Assembly (NCBI GenBank): GCA_023386265.1
Contig: JAEWKA010000005.1
Coordinates: 149,873-213,872, forward strand
Length of the DNA: 64,000 nt
Direction: 5' to 3'
From: Bacillota bacterium
GTDB lineage: Bacteria; Bacillota; Clostridia; Oscillospirales; Oscillospiraceae
How positions within the stretch are numbered: the stretch's first letter is position 1; the number at the start of each line of letters is the position of its first letter. The position numbers and the translations under genes were made by a program. Positions 16,883-25,650 of this stretch are shown here, piece after piece. A model generated the notes under the pieces. That model did not search any database, was not told the origin of the DNA, and was given only the letters and a program-made list of their open reading frames with translations.

Positions 16883-17308
16883 ATGAGCGATCTGGAGGGA
16901 ATGATTAACGGGATACTTTCAAATCCCGAGGAAATGAAAAAAATCATGGATATGGCCGGCAAGCTTATGGGCGCGGAGGGCGGCGAGACGCCTACGGTGC
17001 CCTCAGGATCCGCGTCGCCAGAGACTCCGTCGCTTGAAACATTACTGCCGGGAGTGGACATTGCCAGTCTGGCATCGACGGCGCAGACTCTGCTAGGCAA
17101 CGACACAATCAGAAAGCTGTTATCGGGACCCTTGGTTAAAAACATTATTGGTGAAACACTACACCCGAATAACGACAAACGCGAACTTTTTAATGCATTG
17201 AAGCCATGGCTTTCAGAAGAAAGAAGAGCTAGACTCGAAAAAGCGATAATATTCGCAAAAGCCATGCGTGTTGTGGGAGTAGCAACGCCGCTTATCAGGG
17301 GAGGGTAG
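16883..17308 (+). CDS. Hypothetical protein, second gene of glycine-rich cluster
   Basis: A 141-residue protein with GGGAGGG upstream. The N-terminal part is helical and acidic (LSNPEEMKKIMDMAGKLMG), the middle a Ser/Pro/Thr linker, and the C-terminal part basic: NDKRELFNALKPWLSEERRARLEKAI, a pattern I associate with small uncharacterised proteins in spore-forming Clostridia. No signal peptide. It lies between the 80-residue gene and the glycine-rich gene (3-base gap), so the three products probably act together. Function not known. Confidence 0.75.
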   Translation: MSDLEGMINGILSNPEEMKKIMDMAGKLMGAEGGETPTVPSGSASPETPSLETLLPGVDIASLASTAQTLLGNDTIRKLLSGPLVKNIIGETLHPNNDKRELFNALKPWLSEERRARLEKAIIFAKAMRVVGVATPLIRGG

Positions 17309-17311
17309 AAA

Positions 17312-17899
17312 ATGAAAAGATATATCGGTAACACCGGCGTATACGAGAGATTGCCGGAACCGGATACTTTTATAGTTCCCGAGCCTTTTAAGGAGTCCGG
17401 CGCGGATAGTGAAATATTAAGAAAACCGTCGGGTCAGTCGGGTAATCTCGGCGGACTCGAAGGTTTTCTCAGCGGGCTAGGAGCTAAACCGGGCGGCGGA
17501 TTAGGCAATATTTTAAGCGGCCTCGGTGGAAATTCGGGCGGAGGACTAGGCAATATACTAAGCGGCCTCGGTGGAAATTCGGGCGGTGGGCTTGGAAGCA
17601 TACTTGGAGGGCTCGGCGGAAAGTCAGGCGGCGGGCTCGGTAGTATACTCGGTGGGCTCGGCGGCGGACAGGGGGGAATACTCAGCGGCCTCGGAGGAGG
17701 ACTTAGCGGTATACTTGGCGGACTCGGCGGAACGTCGAGTGGCGGGCAGGGAGGAATACTTGGAGGTTTACTCTCAAGAATTACGAGACCCAACCTTGAG
17801 CTTGAGGATATAATCCTGGTCGCTGTCATGTATCTTCTTTACCGCGAAAGTAAAGATATCGAGTTCTTACTTATAGCGGGAGCCATGCTGTTTCTTTAA
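17312..17899 (+). CDS. Glycine-rich tandem-repeat protein with hydrophobic C-terminus
   Basis: A 195-residue protein with GGGGAGGG before the ATG. Residues 1-45 are a mixed N-terminus, 46-153 are Gly/Leu-rich with a 15-residue period (GGGLGNILSGLGGNS), and 160-195 end in LEDIILVAVMYLLY and FLLIAGAMLFL, one or two hydrophobic segments. The composition suggests a self-associating structural or surface layer protein, for example a spore coat or envelope component; that is inference from composition and from the spore-forming background. Its stop codon overlaps that of the convergent gene. Confidence 0.75.
   Translation: MKRYIGNTGVYERLPEPDTFIVPEPFKESGADSEILRKPSGQSGNLGGLEGFLSGLGAKPGGGLGNILSGLGGNSGGGLGNILSGLGGNSGGGLGSILGGLGGKSGGGLGSILGGLGGGQGGILSGLGGGLSGILGGLGGTSSGGQGGILGGLLSRITRPNLELEDIILVAVMYLLYRESKDIEFLLIAGAMLFL
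17492..17671 (+). repeat. 45-base coding tandem repeat
   Basis: Four consecutive 45-base units encode GGGLGxILxGLGGxS with only a few substitutions. The first two units are nearly identical at DNA level, which suggests recent expansion by slippage or recombination. Confidence 0.85.
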
Positions 17900-18612
17900 G
17901 GTACATCAAACACGCTTTCGGAGGGAGTTGAAAGTTCAGTGGATACGGATTCCATTGAATAGATTAGCTTACCTCCGTCGTATTTGCTTGCGGATACAAG
18001 AAGTCCTGTATCAATCGCAATATACAATTGGCTTACATAATTAAGCGTTCCGCTTTTATACTCGACATATATGCAGGGTTTAACCGACTGCTCGATATAG
18101 TAAGCATCGATAATGTCCTCCTGCGGAATATCCATTATATCCTCATAGGTGATAAGGCCGGAAAATCTATCAACTTCCTCACCTACGGTGCTCTCACCGA
18201 GCTTTGATTCAAAAACTCCGGAAGAACCGTCATACCAGACATAAAGGTCGCTGCCGCGTACAAGTATGTTCCTGACAGTTTTATTTTTTGAAATACTGAG
18301 TCTTATGTTTTTACCTGACTGCCAATAGCTGAGGGTTTCTTCGCTTTGCCCCCCGACCCAAACTGACTTAACCGTGTAGGAGCGAGAAAAACTTTCAGGG
18401 CGCACTAAAGTCCCGAGGACAACTTTAACTGTCTCGGGATTGACCTCAACGCGGTTGACGCCGTCATTGATAAAGCCTCCGCTGCTTTCGACTGCAGGTG
18501 AGGGCAGAGAGACAACATGGGAATTAGCTCTCTGTGCATATGTTATAATCAGAAATGCGACCACGGCAAGTATTACCGAGGCGATGATTCCAATTGTGAT
18601 ACCCTTTTTCAT
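17896..18612 (-). CDS. Membrane-anchored extracytoplasmic protein of unknown function
   Basis: A 238-residue protein with an N-terminal membrane anchor (residues 5-25, no lipobox Cys) and a predicted beta-rich outer domain with regularly spaced aromatic residues (SYWQSGKNIRLSISK, DLYVWYDGSSGVF, YIAIDTGLLVSASKY). This pattern resembles LolA/LppX-like folds used for lipid or wall-linked cargo, but I cannot assign it. The start overlaps the stop of the wecB-like gene by four bases and has GGAGG upstream, so it belongs to the tagO-wecB operon and may serve envelope polymer assembly. Confidence 0.75.
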   Translation of the reverse strand: MKKGITIGIIASVILAVVAFLIITYAQRANSHVVSLPSPAVESSGGFINDGVNRVEVNPETVKVVLGTLVRPESFSRSYTVKSVWVGGQSEETLSYWQSGKNIRLSISKNKTVRNILVRGSDLYVWYDGSSGVFESKLGESTVGEEVDRFSGLITYEDIMDIPQEDIIDAYYIEQSVKPCIYVEYKSGTLNYVSQLYIAIDTGLLVSASKYDGGKLIYSMESVSTELSTPSESVFDVP

Positions 18613-19754
18613 GGGCGAAAATCCTCCGGGCGCTTATCGCGTGCGCCAAAGCTGAAAAGTATTGCCTCTGCAATTCGGGGGCAGGCGTTACCATCTCCGT
18701 AGGGATTGACAGCTTTCGCCATGCTGTCATATACGGTGCTGTCATTAAGAAGTTCACAGGCAAGGGAATATATACGTTCTTCACTTACACCAGCGAGTAC
18801 AACTGTTCCTGCTTCAACCGCTTCGGGTCGTTCGGTTTCGCATCTCATTACAAGGACAGGCTTACCCAGAGCGGGAGCCTCCTCCTGAATTCCGCCGCTG
18901 TCGGTCATGATGAAGTAGCTTTTCGACATGAGACGGTGCATTTCCATTGCGTCGAGAGGCTCAATGAGGCTAATGCTTGGCGCACCGTTTAAGAATTTAC
19001 CGGCGGTTTCGCGGACATAGGGGCTGAGATGCACGGGATAGACAATTCTCACATCGTTAAAGGTTTCCGCAACACGTCTCACCGCACGGAAAATGCTCTC
19101 CATCGGCTCGCCGTAGTTTTCACGGCGGTGACAGGTCATTGCAATTACACGGCTAGCGCTGAAATCGAGCTCTTTGAGAGTTTCCGTTTTAAAGCTGCCG
19201 TTTCCGACAGTATATTTCATCGCGTCGATAACGGTGTTACCGGTGACGAATATATTCTCGACTATGCTTTCCTTGTTCAGGTTACGTGCGTTCTGTGCCG
19301 TGGGCGCAAAGTGGTAAGCCGCTAGTCTGCCGATAAGGCTGCGGTTCATTTCCTCGGGATAGGGCGAATAGCGGTCATAGGTGCGAAGTCCGGCTTCCAC
19401 ATGCCCGACAGGTATTTTCTCATAGAAGGCAGCGAGAGCAGCCGCAAACGCTGTTGTTGTGTCGCCGTGGACGAGAACAAGGTCAGGCTTCACTTCCTTG
19501 AGTACCTCGCCAAGACCGGTCAGCACGCTACTAGTGATGTACGACAGGGTTTGACCCTCTTTCATCACGTCAAGGTCATAGTCCGGCTTAATACCGAAGC
19601 AGTTCATCACTTCGTCCAGCATCTCGCGGTGCTGTGCGGTAACGCAAGCAATGCAGTCAAACTCCGGTCTGCTCTTGAGCTCAAGGTATAAAGGCGCCAT
19701 TTTGATGGCTTCGGGTCTTGTGCCGAAAACCAGCATTACTCTAATGGGTTTCAT
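18609..19754 (-). CDS. wecB: Non-hydrolysing UDP-N-acetylglucosamine 2-epimerase
   Basis: A 381-residue enzyme that interconverts UDP-GlcNAc and UDP-ManNAc, supplying ManNAc for teichoic acid linkage units or other wall glycans. Motifs: FGTRPEAIKMAPL, VHGDTTTAFA, HVEAGLRT with the catalytic acidic residues, EEMNR, CHRREN, and TDSGGIQEEAP with ligand residues for UDP. The ATG with GGAGG 5 bases upstream is chosen over one five codons earlier. It overlaps the tagO-like gene by 14 bases. The matching ManNAc transferase (TagA type) is in the same window at 52.6 kb. Confidence 0.95.
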   Translation of the reverse strand: MKPIRVMLVFGTRPEAIKMAPLYLELKSRPEFDCIACVTAQHREMLDEVMNCFGIKPDYDLDVMKEGQTLSYITSSVLTGLGEVLKEVKPDLVLVHGDTTTAFAAALAAFYEKIPVGHVEAGLRTYDRYSPYPEEMNRSLIGRLAAYHFAPTAQNARNLNKESIVENIFVTGNTVIDAMKYTVGNGSFKTETLKELDFSASRVIAMTCHRRENYGEPMESIFRAVRRVAETFNDVRIVYPVHLSPYVRETAGKFLNGAPSISLIEPLDAMEMHRLMSKSYFIMTDSGGIQEEAPALGKPVLVMRCETERPEAVEAGTVVLAGVSEERIYSLACELLNDSTVYDSMAKAVNPYGDGNACPRIAEAILFSFGARDKRPEDFRP

Positions 19755-20871
19755 TATCGTCCTCCACACCCTCGTCGGATTTCTCTGTAATGGGTTTGGC
19801 TTTTATTTCGGTAAAGATTTCTTCCTTGCTGTGGTGCAGCTTGCCATAGACGAAAGCCCACAGAAAGGCGCACAGGCAAAAACCGAGAATCAGAATTAGC
19901 GCTTTTATCTCGCCGCTTGTCGTGATTACAACGGCGGCAAGACCCAGTATGGCACTGATTGAATAAAGCACGGCGACAGCCTGCTTCTGGCTCAGACCCA
20001 TATCGATTAGTCGATGGTGGAAATGTCCTCTGTCCGGGTGCATAGGACTCTGACCTCTTAAAAGACGGCGGCAGAAGGAGAAAACCGTGTCAAAAAGCGG
20101 AACCGCTACCGCGAGTAGCGGAACGGCAAAGGACACAACAGCGTAAAACTTGAAAAGCCCAAGTATGGACATGGTTGCAAGCACATAGCCCAGCAGGAGT
20201 GCGCCCGTATCACCCATGAATATTTTAGCAGGATTGAGGTTATAAGGCATGAAGCCTACGCAGGCTCCGGCAAGCGCCGCAAGAACGACGGCAACGCTGC
20301 CGTCCGAAACCAGAAGCGCGATGACGAGCATCGTAAGACTGCTGATAGTTGAGACGCCGACAGCGAGTCCGTCCAGTCCGTCGATGAGGTTGACGGAGTT
20401 GGTTATTCCGACTATCCACAGTATTGTAATGGGTATCGACAGGTTGCCGAGGATGAGGTAAGCCTTGGAGCTCCACACGGCGGGGTTAGCCAGAACATTA
20501 ATTTCAACCCCGTGAAGGACAGCAACGACTGCGGCTAGAATCTGCAAAGCGAGCTTAACCCATGCGTTGAGAGAAATTATATCGTCAACAGCCCCAGTCG
20601 CGACGATGATGACACAACCGAGAAGTATGCCCTGCATCTGACGTGTTATATCTGCGAAAAGAAGTACGCTAAGAAGAAAACCGAGGAAGATTGCAAGTCC
20701 GCCCATACGGGGTATCGGGTGGTCATGAACTCTTCTCGCCTCGCCGGGAACATCCATTGCTCCGACTCTTTGAGCAAAGCCTTTAACTATTGGAGTTGCG
20801 GCGAAGCTGATGATGAAGCCGACCGCAACAGTTATTAATATTCTTATCGCAAGCGTTGTATCTAAAGGCAT
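19741..20871 (-). CDS. tagO: Undecaprenyl-phosphate GlcNAc-1-phosphate transferase (TagO/WecA family)
   Basis: A 376-residue polytopic membrane enzyme of the MraY/WecA superfamily with about eleven helices. Seen are RVHDHPIPRMGG, GAVDDI with the paired Asp residues that bind magnesium, NLIDGLDGLA, FMGDTGALLLG and the basic HPDRGHFHHRLID loop typical of GlcNAc-using members. It starts lipid-linked glycan synthesis by moving GlcNAc-1-P to undecaprenyl phosphate. GAAAGGAAC precedes the ATG. Overlap with wecB supports a common wall teichoic acid or capsule pathway. Confidence 0.93.
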   Translation of the reverse strand: MPLDTTLAIRILITVAVGFIISFAATPIVKGFAQRVGAMDVPGEARRVHDHPIPRMGGLAIFLGFLLSVLLFADITRQMQGILLGCVIIVATGAVDDIISLNAWVKLALQILAAVVAVLHGVEINVLANPAVWSSKAYLILGNLSIPITILWIVGITNSVNLIDGLDGLAVGVSTISSLTMLVIALLVSDGSVAVVLAALAGACVGFMPYNLNPAKIFMGDTGALLLGYVLATMSILGLFKFYAVVSFAVPLLAVAVPLFDTVFSFCRRLLRGQSPMHPDRGHFHHRLIDMGLSQKQAVAVLYSISAILGLAAVVITTSGEIKALILILGFCLCAFLWAFVYGKLHHSKEEIFTEIKAKPITEKSDEGVEDDNETH

Positions 20872-20930
20872 AGCAATATGTTCCTTTCACTGTACGGAGA
20901 TATCCGCACAATTACTGTTTCGCCGAAATT

Positions 20931-21941
20931 CTATCTTTCTACGAATCCGACTTTTTTATAAACCTTCCGCAGGGTTTTAGCGGAGGTGCGGGAAGCCTTT
21001 TCCGCGCCCTCTTTATAGATGCTCTCAAGATAGGTCTTGTCCGCGATAAGGCGCTCGGCCTCCTCGCGAATAGGACGCAGAAGCTCGACAACGGCTTCGC
21101 CGACTGTTGTTTTGAAATCTCCGTAGCCCTTGCCGCAGAATTCATTTTCGATTTCCGCAAAGCTTTTGCCCGTTGCGACCGAATAAATCTGCATCAGGTT
21201 CGATACTCCCGGCTTTTCAGACGGATTGCAGTGTACACAAGTTTCACTGTCAGTTACTGCACGCTTGAAGGAACGCATAATCTCATCGGGTTTCTGCATG
21301 ATATAAATGCAGCCGCCGGGGTCTTTATCGGATTTCGACATTTTGCAATCGGGGCTTGACAGGCTCATTATGCGCGCGCCGACCTTGGGTATATAGGACT
21401 CGGGCATTTTGAAGACGTCGCCATAGATGCCGTTAAAGCGCGTGGCAATGTCGCGTGTAATCTCGACGTGCTGTTTTTGATCCTCCCCAACCGGCACAAG
21501 GTCCGTCTGATAAAGCAAAATATCGGCCGCCATAAGAGCGGGATAGGTGAAAAGCCCCGCATTTATGTTGTCGGCATTCTTCGCGCTCTTGTCTTTGAAC
21601 TGCGTCATTCGAGAAAGCTCGCCGAACATGGTGTAGCAGTTCAGAATCCACGCAAGCTCTGCGTGCGCGGGAACGTGGCTCTGTATGAAAATCGTGTTCT
21701 TTTGCGGATCAAGTCCACAGGCGATGTACTGCGCAAGCTGATTGAGCGTGCGGCGCCGAAGCTCCGCCGGATTCTGGCGCGCTGTTATCGCGTGCAAGTC
21801 AACGATGCAGTAATAGCAATTATAGGTATCCGAAAGCTCAACCCAGTTTTTGATTGCTCCGAGATAGGAGCCGAGGGTCAGATCCCCCGAGGGTTGGATT
21901 CCGCTGAATATAGTTTTCTTATCAATAGCTTTTTCGTCCAT
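20931..21941 (-). CDS. trpS: Tryptophanyl-tRNA synthetase
   Basis: A 336-residue class I synthetase charging tRNA-Trp. It has the HIGH-equivalent region SGIQPSGDLTLGSYLGAI (TLGS variant), LVPVGEDQKQHVEITRDIA and the KMSKS loop as CKMSKSDKD. Standard length. No T-box leader is visible in the 23 bases upstream; the gene follows the aminotransferase on the same strand. Confidence 0.97.
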   Translation of the reverse strand: MDEKAIDKKTIFSGIQPSGDLTLGSYLGAIKNWVELSDTYNCYYCIVDLHAITARQNPAELRRRTLNQLAQYIACGLDPQKNTIFIQSHVPAHAELAWILNCYTMFGELSRMTQFKDKSAKNADNINAGLFTYPALMAADILLYQTDLVPVGEDQKQHVEITRDIATRFNGIYGDVFKMPESYIPKVGARIMSLSSPDCKMSKSDKDPGGCIYIMQKPDEIMRSFKRAVTDSETCVHCNPSEKPGVSNLMQIYSVATGKSFAEIENEFCGKGYGDFKTTVGEAVVELLRPIREEAERLIADKTYLESIYKEGAEKASRTSAKTLRKVYKKVGFVER

Positions 21942-21964
21942 TTTAGAATATTCCTTTGTTTTGT

Positions 21965-23158
21965 TTAGAGTGATAGCTCTTCCGCGAGCTTTAAAAAGCC
22001 CGGGAGTGAGCCCTCTATAGTGCTGGGGCTCACACAGTATGCGATACGGACATATCCGGGGCAGGCGAAGGAGGAACCTGGCACGACGAGAATGTTGTGT
22101 TTCTTGGCATGGCCGCAGAACTCCTTATCGTCGCAAGGCGATTTAACCCACATATAAAACGCACCCTGCGGATATGCGCATTCAAAGCCCGCGTCTTTCA
22201 GACCGTTAAAGAGCATTTTGCGGTTGTTATCATAGGAGGTGATGTCCGTTCTCTCGTCCAAACAGTGCATCACGACTCTTTGCATGAGAGAGGGAGCGTT
22301 TACAAAGCCCATCACGCGGTTTGCAATTGCGGCAGCGTCAATGATGAGAGCGCTGTCGTCCGCTTCAGAAGGGATAACGAGATAGCCAATACGTTCGCCC
22401 GGAAGAGAAAGAGACTTTGACCATGAATAGCCGACTATTGTGTTGCGGTAAAATTTCGTGAGCCAAGGAACCTCGGCACCGTCATAGGCGAGCTCTCTGT
22501 AAGGCTCGTCGGAAAGAATGTATATAGCGTGCCCGAATTCCTTTTGCTTCGCTTCAAGAACCGCGGCGATTTTTTTAATGGCTTCCTCGGAGTAAATCAC
22601 GCCTGTCGGGTTGTTGGGAGAATTCAAGATGAGAGCTTTCGTTTTCGGAGTCAGCGCTCTGCCAATAGCCTCGGCGTCCGGCTGAAAATCAGGCGCGTTA
22701 GGCGGAACCACGACTAAAACGCCGTCGTAGTTTGCTATATAATTGCCGTATTCAAGGAAGAACGGGGCAATAACGACTACCTCGTCACCAGGATTCAAGA
22801 GCGTTTTAAGAATGACGTTCAGGCTTCCGGCAGCGCCTGCCGTCATGACAATGTTTTGAACGTCAAAAGCTGTGCCGAAGCGATTATTCAAAGAGCCCGC
22901 GACAGCAGCACGTACGTCGGTATAGCCCGCGTTGGACATATAACCGTGCACCATAGTGGAGGGCTCGCTACTCATAACATCGAAAACCGCATCCTTCACC
23001 TTTTCGGGAGCGGGGAAATTAGGGTTTCCGATACTGAAGTCATAAACGTTCTCCCTACCGTATAAAGCGGCAAGTCTGTTGCCTTCTTCGAACATCTCGC
23101 GGACGGTCGAATTTCTCTGAGTGAGTCCGAACATTCTTTCAGAAATATTATGCGCCAT
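21965..23158 (-). CDS. Pyridoxal phosphate aminotransferase, class I/II (aspartate aminotransferase-like)
   Basis: A 397-residue fold-type I aminotransferase. Visible are YDFSIGNPNFPAP near the N-terminus, NSPNNPTGVIYS, YILSDEPYRELAYDG with the pyridine-binding Asp, and YSWSKSLSLPGERIGY containing the PLP-binding lysine. The family includes aspartate, aromatic and alanine aminotransferases; amino acid specificity cannot be read from sequence. GAGGT precedes the ATG. It is divergent from gltX. Confidence 0.92.
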   Translation of the reverse strand: MAHNISERMFGLTQRNSTVREMFEEGNRLAALYGRENVYDFSIGNPNFPAPEKVKDAVFDVMSSEPSTMVHGYMSNAGYTDVRAAVAGSLNNRFGTAFDVQNIVMTAGAAGSLNVILKTLLNPGDEVVVIAPFFLEYGNYIANYDGVLVVVPPNAPDFQPDAEAIGRALTPKTKALILNSPNNPTGVIYSEEAIKKIAAVLEAKQKEFGHAIYILSDEPYRELAYDGAEVPWLTKFYRNTIVGYSWSKSLSLPGERIGYLVIPSEADDSALIIDAAAIANRVMGFVNAPSLMQRVVMHCLDERTDITSYDNNRKMLFNGLKDAGFECAYPQGAFYMWVKSPCDDKEFCGHAKKHNILVVPGSSFACPGYVRIAYCVSPSTIEGSLPGFLKLAEELSL

Positions 23159-23222
23159 AACGATACCTCACAGACCTTTTATCAATATTCTAATTAGGTA
23201 TTGTACCACGTTTTAACATTGC

Positions 23223-23251
23223 TTGACAATCCCCGCGATATAAAATATTAT
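23223..23251 (+). promoter_or_regulatory. Consensus sigma-A promoter for gltX
   Basis: Perfect TTGACA, 17-base spacer and TATTAT, about 42 bases before the gltX start. No riboswitch or T-box structure is apparent in the short leader. Confidence 0.85.
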
Positions 23252-23292
23252 ACTGTATAGCTCAAACGGATACAAAGGAGAAATCGAAAAGC

Positions 23293-24765
23293 ATGGACAT
23301 GAAATGGTTTGAGGACATGGAAAAACGCATTCCTCACGGTGAAGTGAGAACGCGTTTTGCTCCGAGTCCCACGGGATATATGCACGTCGGCAATCTGCGC
23401 ACCGCGCTTTACACATATCTGATTGCAAGGAAGAGCGGGGGCAAATTTATCCTCCGCATTGAGGACACTGACCAGGGCAGACTTGTTGAGGGCGCGACCG
23501 ACGTTATTTACAAGACGCTGCGCGACTGCCATCTTACGCACGACGAAGGTCCTGATATTGGCGGCCCTGTCGGACCCTATATACAGACTGAGCGCCGCGA
23601 GCTCTACGGCAAATATGCCGAACTTCTGATCGAAAAGGGCGGGGCCTACCGCTGCTTCTGTCAAAAGGACGATAACGATGACGATAGCGGCGAATTCAAA
23701 AAATTCGAAAATCCCTGCGCACGACTGACGAAAGAGGAGTCGGACGCGAAAGCCGCAGCAGGAGAGCCGTTCGTTATACGCCAGCGTATCCCGCGCGAGG
23801 GCACAACGACCTTCCACGACGAGATTTTCGGCGACATCACCGTTCCGAATGACACGCTGGACGACAATGTGCTGATGAAATCCGATGGGCTTCCGACCTA
23901 TAACTTTGCAAACGTCGTTGACGACCACCTGATGGGCATAACCCACGTCGTTCGCGGCAGCGAATATCTTGCCTCCGCGCCGAAATACAACCTGCTTTAC
24001 GAGTCCTTCGGCTGGGAAATACCCAAATATGTCCACTGCTCGCCCGTCATGCGCGACCACCAGAACAAAATGTCAAAACGTCACGGCGACCCAAGCTATG
24101 AGGACCTGCTCAGTCAGGGCTACCTGACGGATGCGGTGCTGAATTACGTTGCGCTTCTGGGCTGGAGTCCCGGCGGGGAGCAGGAAATTTATTCGCTCAA
24201 CGATCTATGCGAGACATTTGACATTTCGGGTATTTCAAAATCTCCCGCAATCTTTGATATAGAGAAGCTCACATATTTTAACGCAGAATATATCAAGGCT
24301 CTGTCGCCGGAAAAGTTTACGGAGCTTGCCGGTCCTTATATTCGCCAAAGTGTGAAAAACTCCGCTATCGACATTTCACTTTTTGCCTCGATTCTTCAGC
24401 CGCGCACGGATAAGCTCACGGACATCCCTGAAAAGGTTGACTTTTTTGATGAGCTGCCAGAATATGACATTGAGCTCTTTACGAATAAAAAGTCCAAGAC
24501 GGACGCCGAGGTTTCGCTCGATATGCTGAACATAGTGCTGCCCTCGTTTGAAGCAATGGCCGACTGGACGGAGGGAAATATACACGATACACTCATCGGA
24601 CTTGCCGAAAAGCGCGAAGTGAAAAACGCTACGCTCATGTGGCCGCTGCGTATCGCGGTGGCTGGAAAAGCCGTTACACCGGGCGGCGCGGTCGAGATTT
24701 GCCATATACTCGGCAAAAACGAAACCATACGTCGTGTAAAAATTGGAATTGAAAAGCTAGGCTAA
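23293..24765 (+). CDS. gltX: Glutamyl-tRNA synthetase
   Basis: A 490-residue class Ib synthetase. FAPSPTGYMHVGNLRTAL carries the HIGH-type signature, IEDTDQGR binds substrate, DGLPTYNFANVVDDHLMGITHVVRG is family-specific, and KMSKRHGD is the KMSKS loop. An N-terminal extension of about 20 residues precedes the usual start. The enzyme charges tRNA-Glu and in many Firmicutes also tRNA-Gln; no gatCAB genes are in this window to test this. AAAGGAG lies upstream. Confidence 0.96.
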   Translation: MDMKWFEDMEKRIPHGEVRTRFAPSPTGYMHVGNLRTALYTYLIARKSGGKFILRIEDTDQGRLVEGATDVIYKTLRDCHLTHDEGPDIGGPVGPYIQTERRELYGKYAELLIEKGGAYRCFCQKDDNDDDSGEFKKFENPCARLTKEESDAKAAAGEPFVIRQRIPREGTTTFHDEIFGDITVPNDTLDDNVLMKSDGLPTYNFANVVDDHLMGITHVVRGSEYLASAPKYNLLYESFGWEIPKYVHCSPVMRDHQNKMSKRHGDPSYEDLLSQGYLTDAVLNYVALLGWSPGGEQEIYSLNDLCETFDISGISKSPAIFDIEKLTYFNAEYIKALSPEKFTELAGPYIRQSVKNSAIDISLFASILQPRTDKLTDIPEKVDFFDELPEYDIELFTNKKSKTDAEVSLDMLNIVLPSFEAMADWTEGNIHDTLIGLAEKREVKNATLMWPLRIAVAGKAVTPGGAVEICHILGKNETIRRVKIGIEKLG

Positions 24766-24799
24766 CAAACATTATTAAGTTAATAATGGGGGAAGTATT

Positions 24800-25468
24800 A
24801 TGAAAGCTGTTAAGAGTGTTCTAGCTTTGGTTGCTACACTATTTGCAATAATGCTTGTTGGATGTACAATGCAGCAAGCTGTGCCTTTACCATCAGATAA
24901 TACTTCACCAGCAGTAAGCGCAACATTAGATTCAGAAATTGAGAATGAATTGCCGGAACCGGAAAGCTCTTATGGATGGCCTGAACCCCAATATGGAGAT
25001 GCCAAGGATTTTGTGATAGATATAGAAGGTCAGAAAGAAACGGTCACAATGACTTATGCGGAAATTGACTACTCTCTTATGGCTAAGGTTAATGTTGGAC
25101 TCTATATAGACTTAGATAGGTATAGAATAAGGGCGTTTGAGGCTGAATATGACATTTTGCCTGTCGCAACAGGAGAATATCCGGTGTGCAGTGTTCATAT
25201 ATTTCCGTGGGCAGGAAAATCTGTTGAGGAAGCTGTTGCGGAGTCGAAAAAAATAATTGCAAATAATGAAGACGCGACGATCGAAGAGGGCGAAGTAGAG
25301 CTTGATAATTATACTGCATATTATTTGGAATCTGAAAACGCCTGTTCGTATTTCATCGAATATGACGGAGGATGTTTAGGGCTCTATTCAAGCTATGAGA
25401 ACACCGAGGCAAAAAACCATCAGCCAAGGCTTTTTGCAATGATAAAAACGGTAATGATTCTCAACTGA
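24800..25468 (+). CDS. Putative lipoprotein of unknown function
   Basis: A 222-residue protein with a lipoprotein signal peptide: basic start, hydrophobic core and lipobox LVGC near residue 22, followed by a Ser/Pro/Glu-rich spacer. The remainder is an acidic beta/alpha domain without a family I recognise. GGGGGAAG precedes the ATG. Codon use is noticeably AT-richer than in gltX just upstream, suggesting a different history. It stands alone between gltX and a terminator. Confidence 0.8.
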   Translation: MKAVKSVLALVATLFAIMLVGCTMQQAVPLPSDNTSPAVSATLDSEIENELPEPESSYGWPEPQYGDAKDFVIDIEGQKETVTMTYAEIDYSLMAKVNVGLYIDLDRYRIRAFEAEYDILPVATGEYPVCSVHIFPWAGKSVEEAVAESKKIIANNEDATIEEGEVELDNYTAYYLESENACSYFIEYDGGCLGLYSSYENTEAKNHQPRLFAMIKTVMILN

Positions 25469-25492
25469 TTATAAGAAAAAAATAACACAACT

Positions 25493-25545
25493 AAAAGCGC
25501 TCCTTTTGTGTAAAAATATGCACATAAGGGGCGTTTTGTATTTTC
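25493..25545 (+). terminator. Likely intrinsic terminator
   Basis: An imperfect stem (AAAAGCGCTCCTTTTGTG against CACATAAGGGGCGTTTT) followed by T-rich sequence ends the lipoprotein gene. Confidence 0.65.
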
Positions 25546-25650
25546 TCTTAAAAAAAGCAAAAATAACTTGCTTTCGTTCTCGGAAAACGACTGCAAAGTA
25601 TGCACTTACAAAATAACACAAATTGCGCCGGGCGGCGCGAGGGAGGTCAA

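Noticed and set aside
17492..17671. Possible CRISPR array
   Set aside because: The 45-base repeats are in frame, have no unique spacers and encode GGGLGxIL units.
17434..17829. Proline/serine-rich frame opposite the glycine-rich gene
   Set aside because: It is the complement of the GGx repeats (CCx gives Pro); no start signal.
23248..24060. 270-codon antisense frame under gltX
   Set aside because: Covers the gltX promoter and coding part; no independent evidence.
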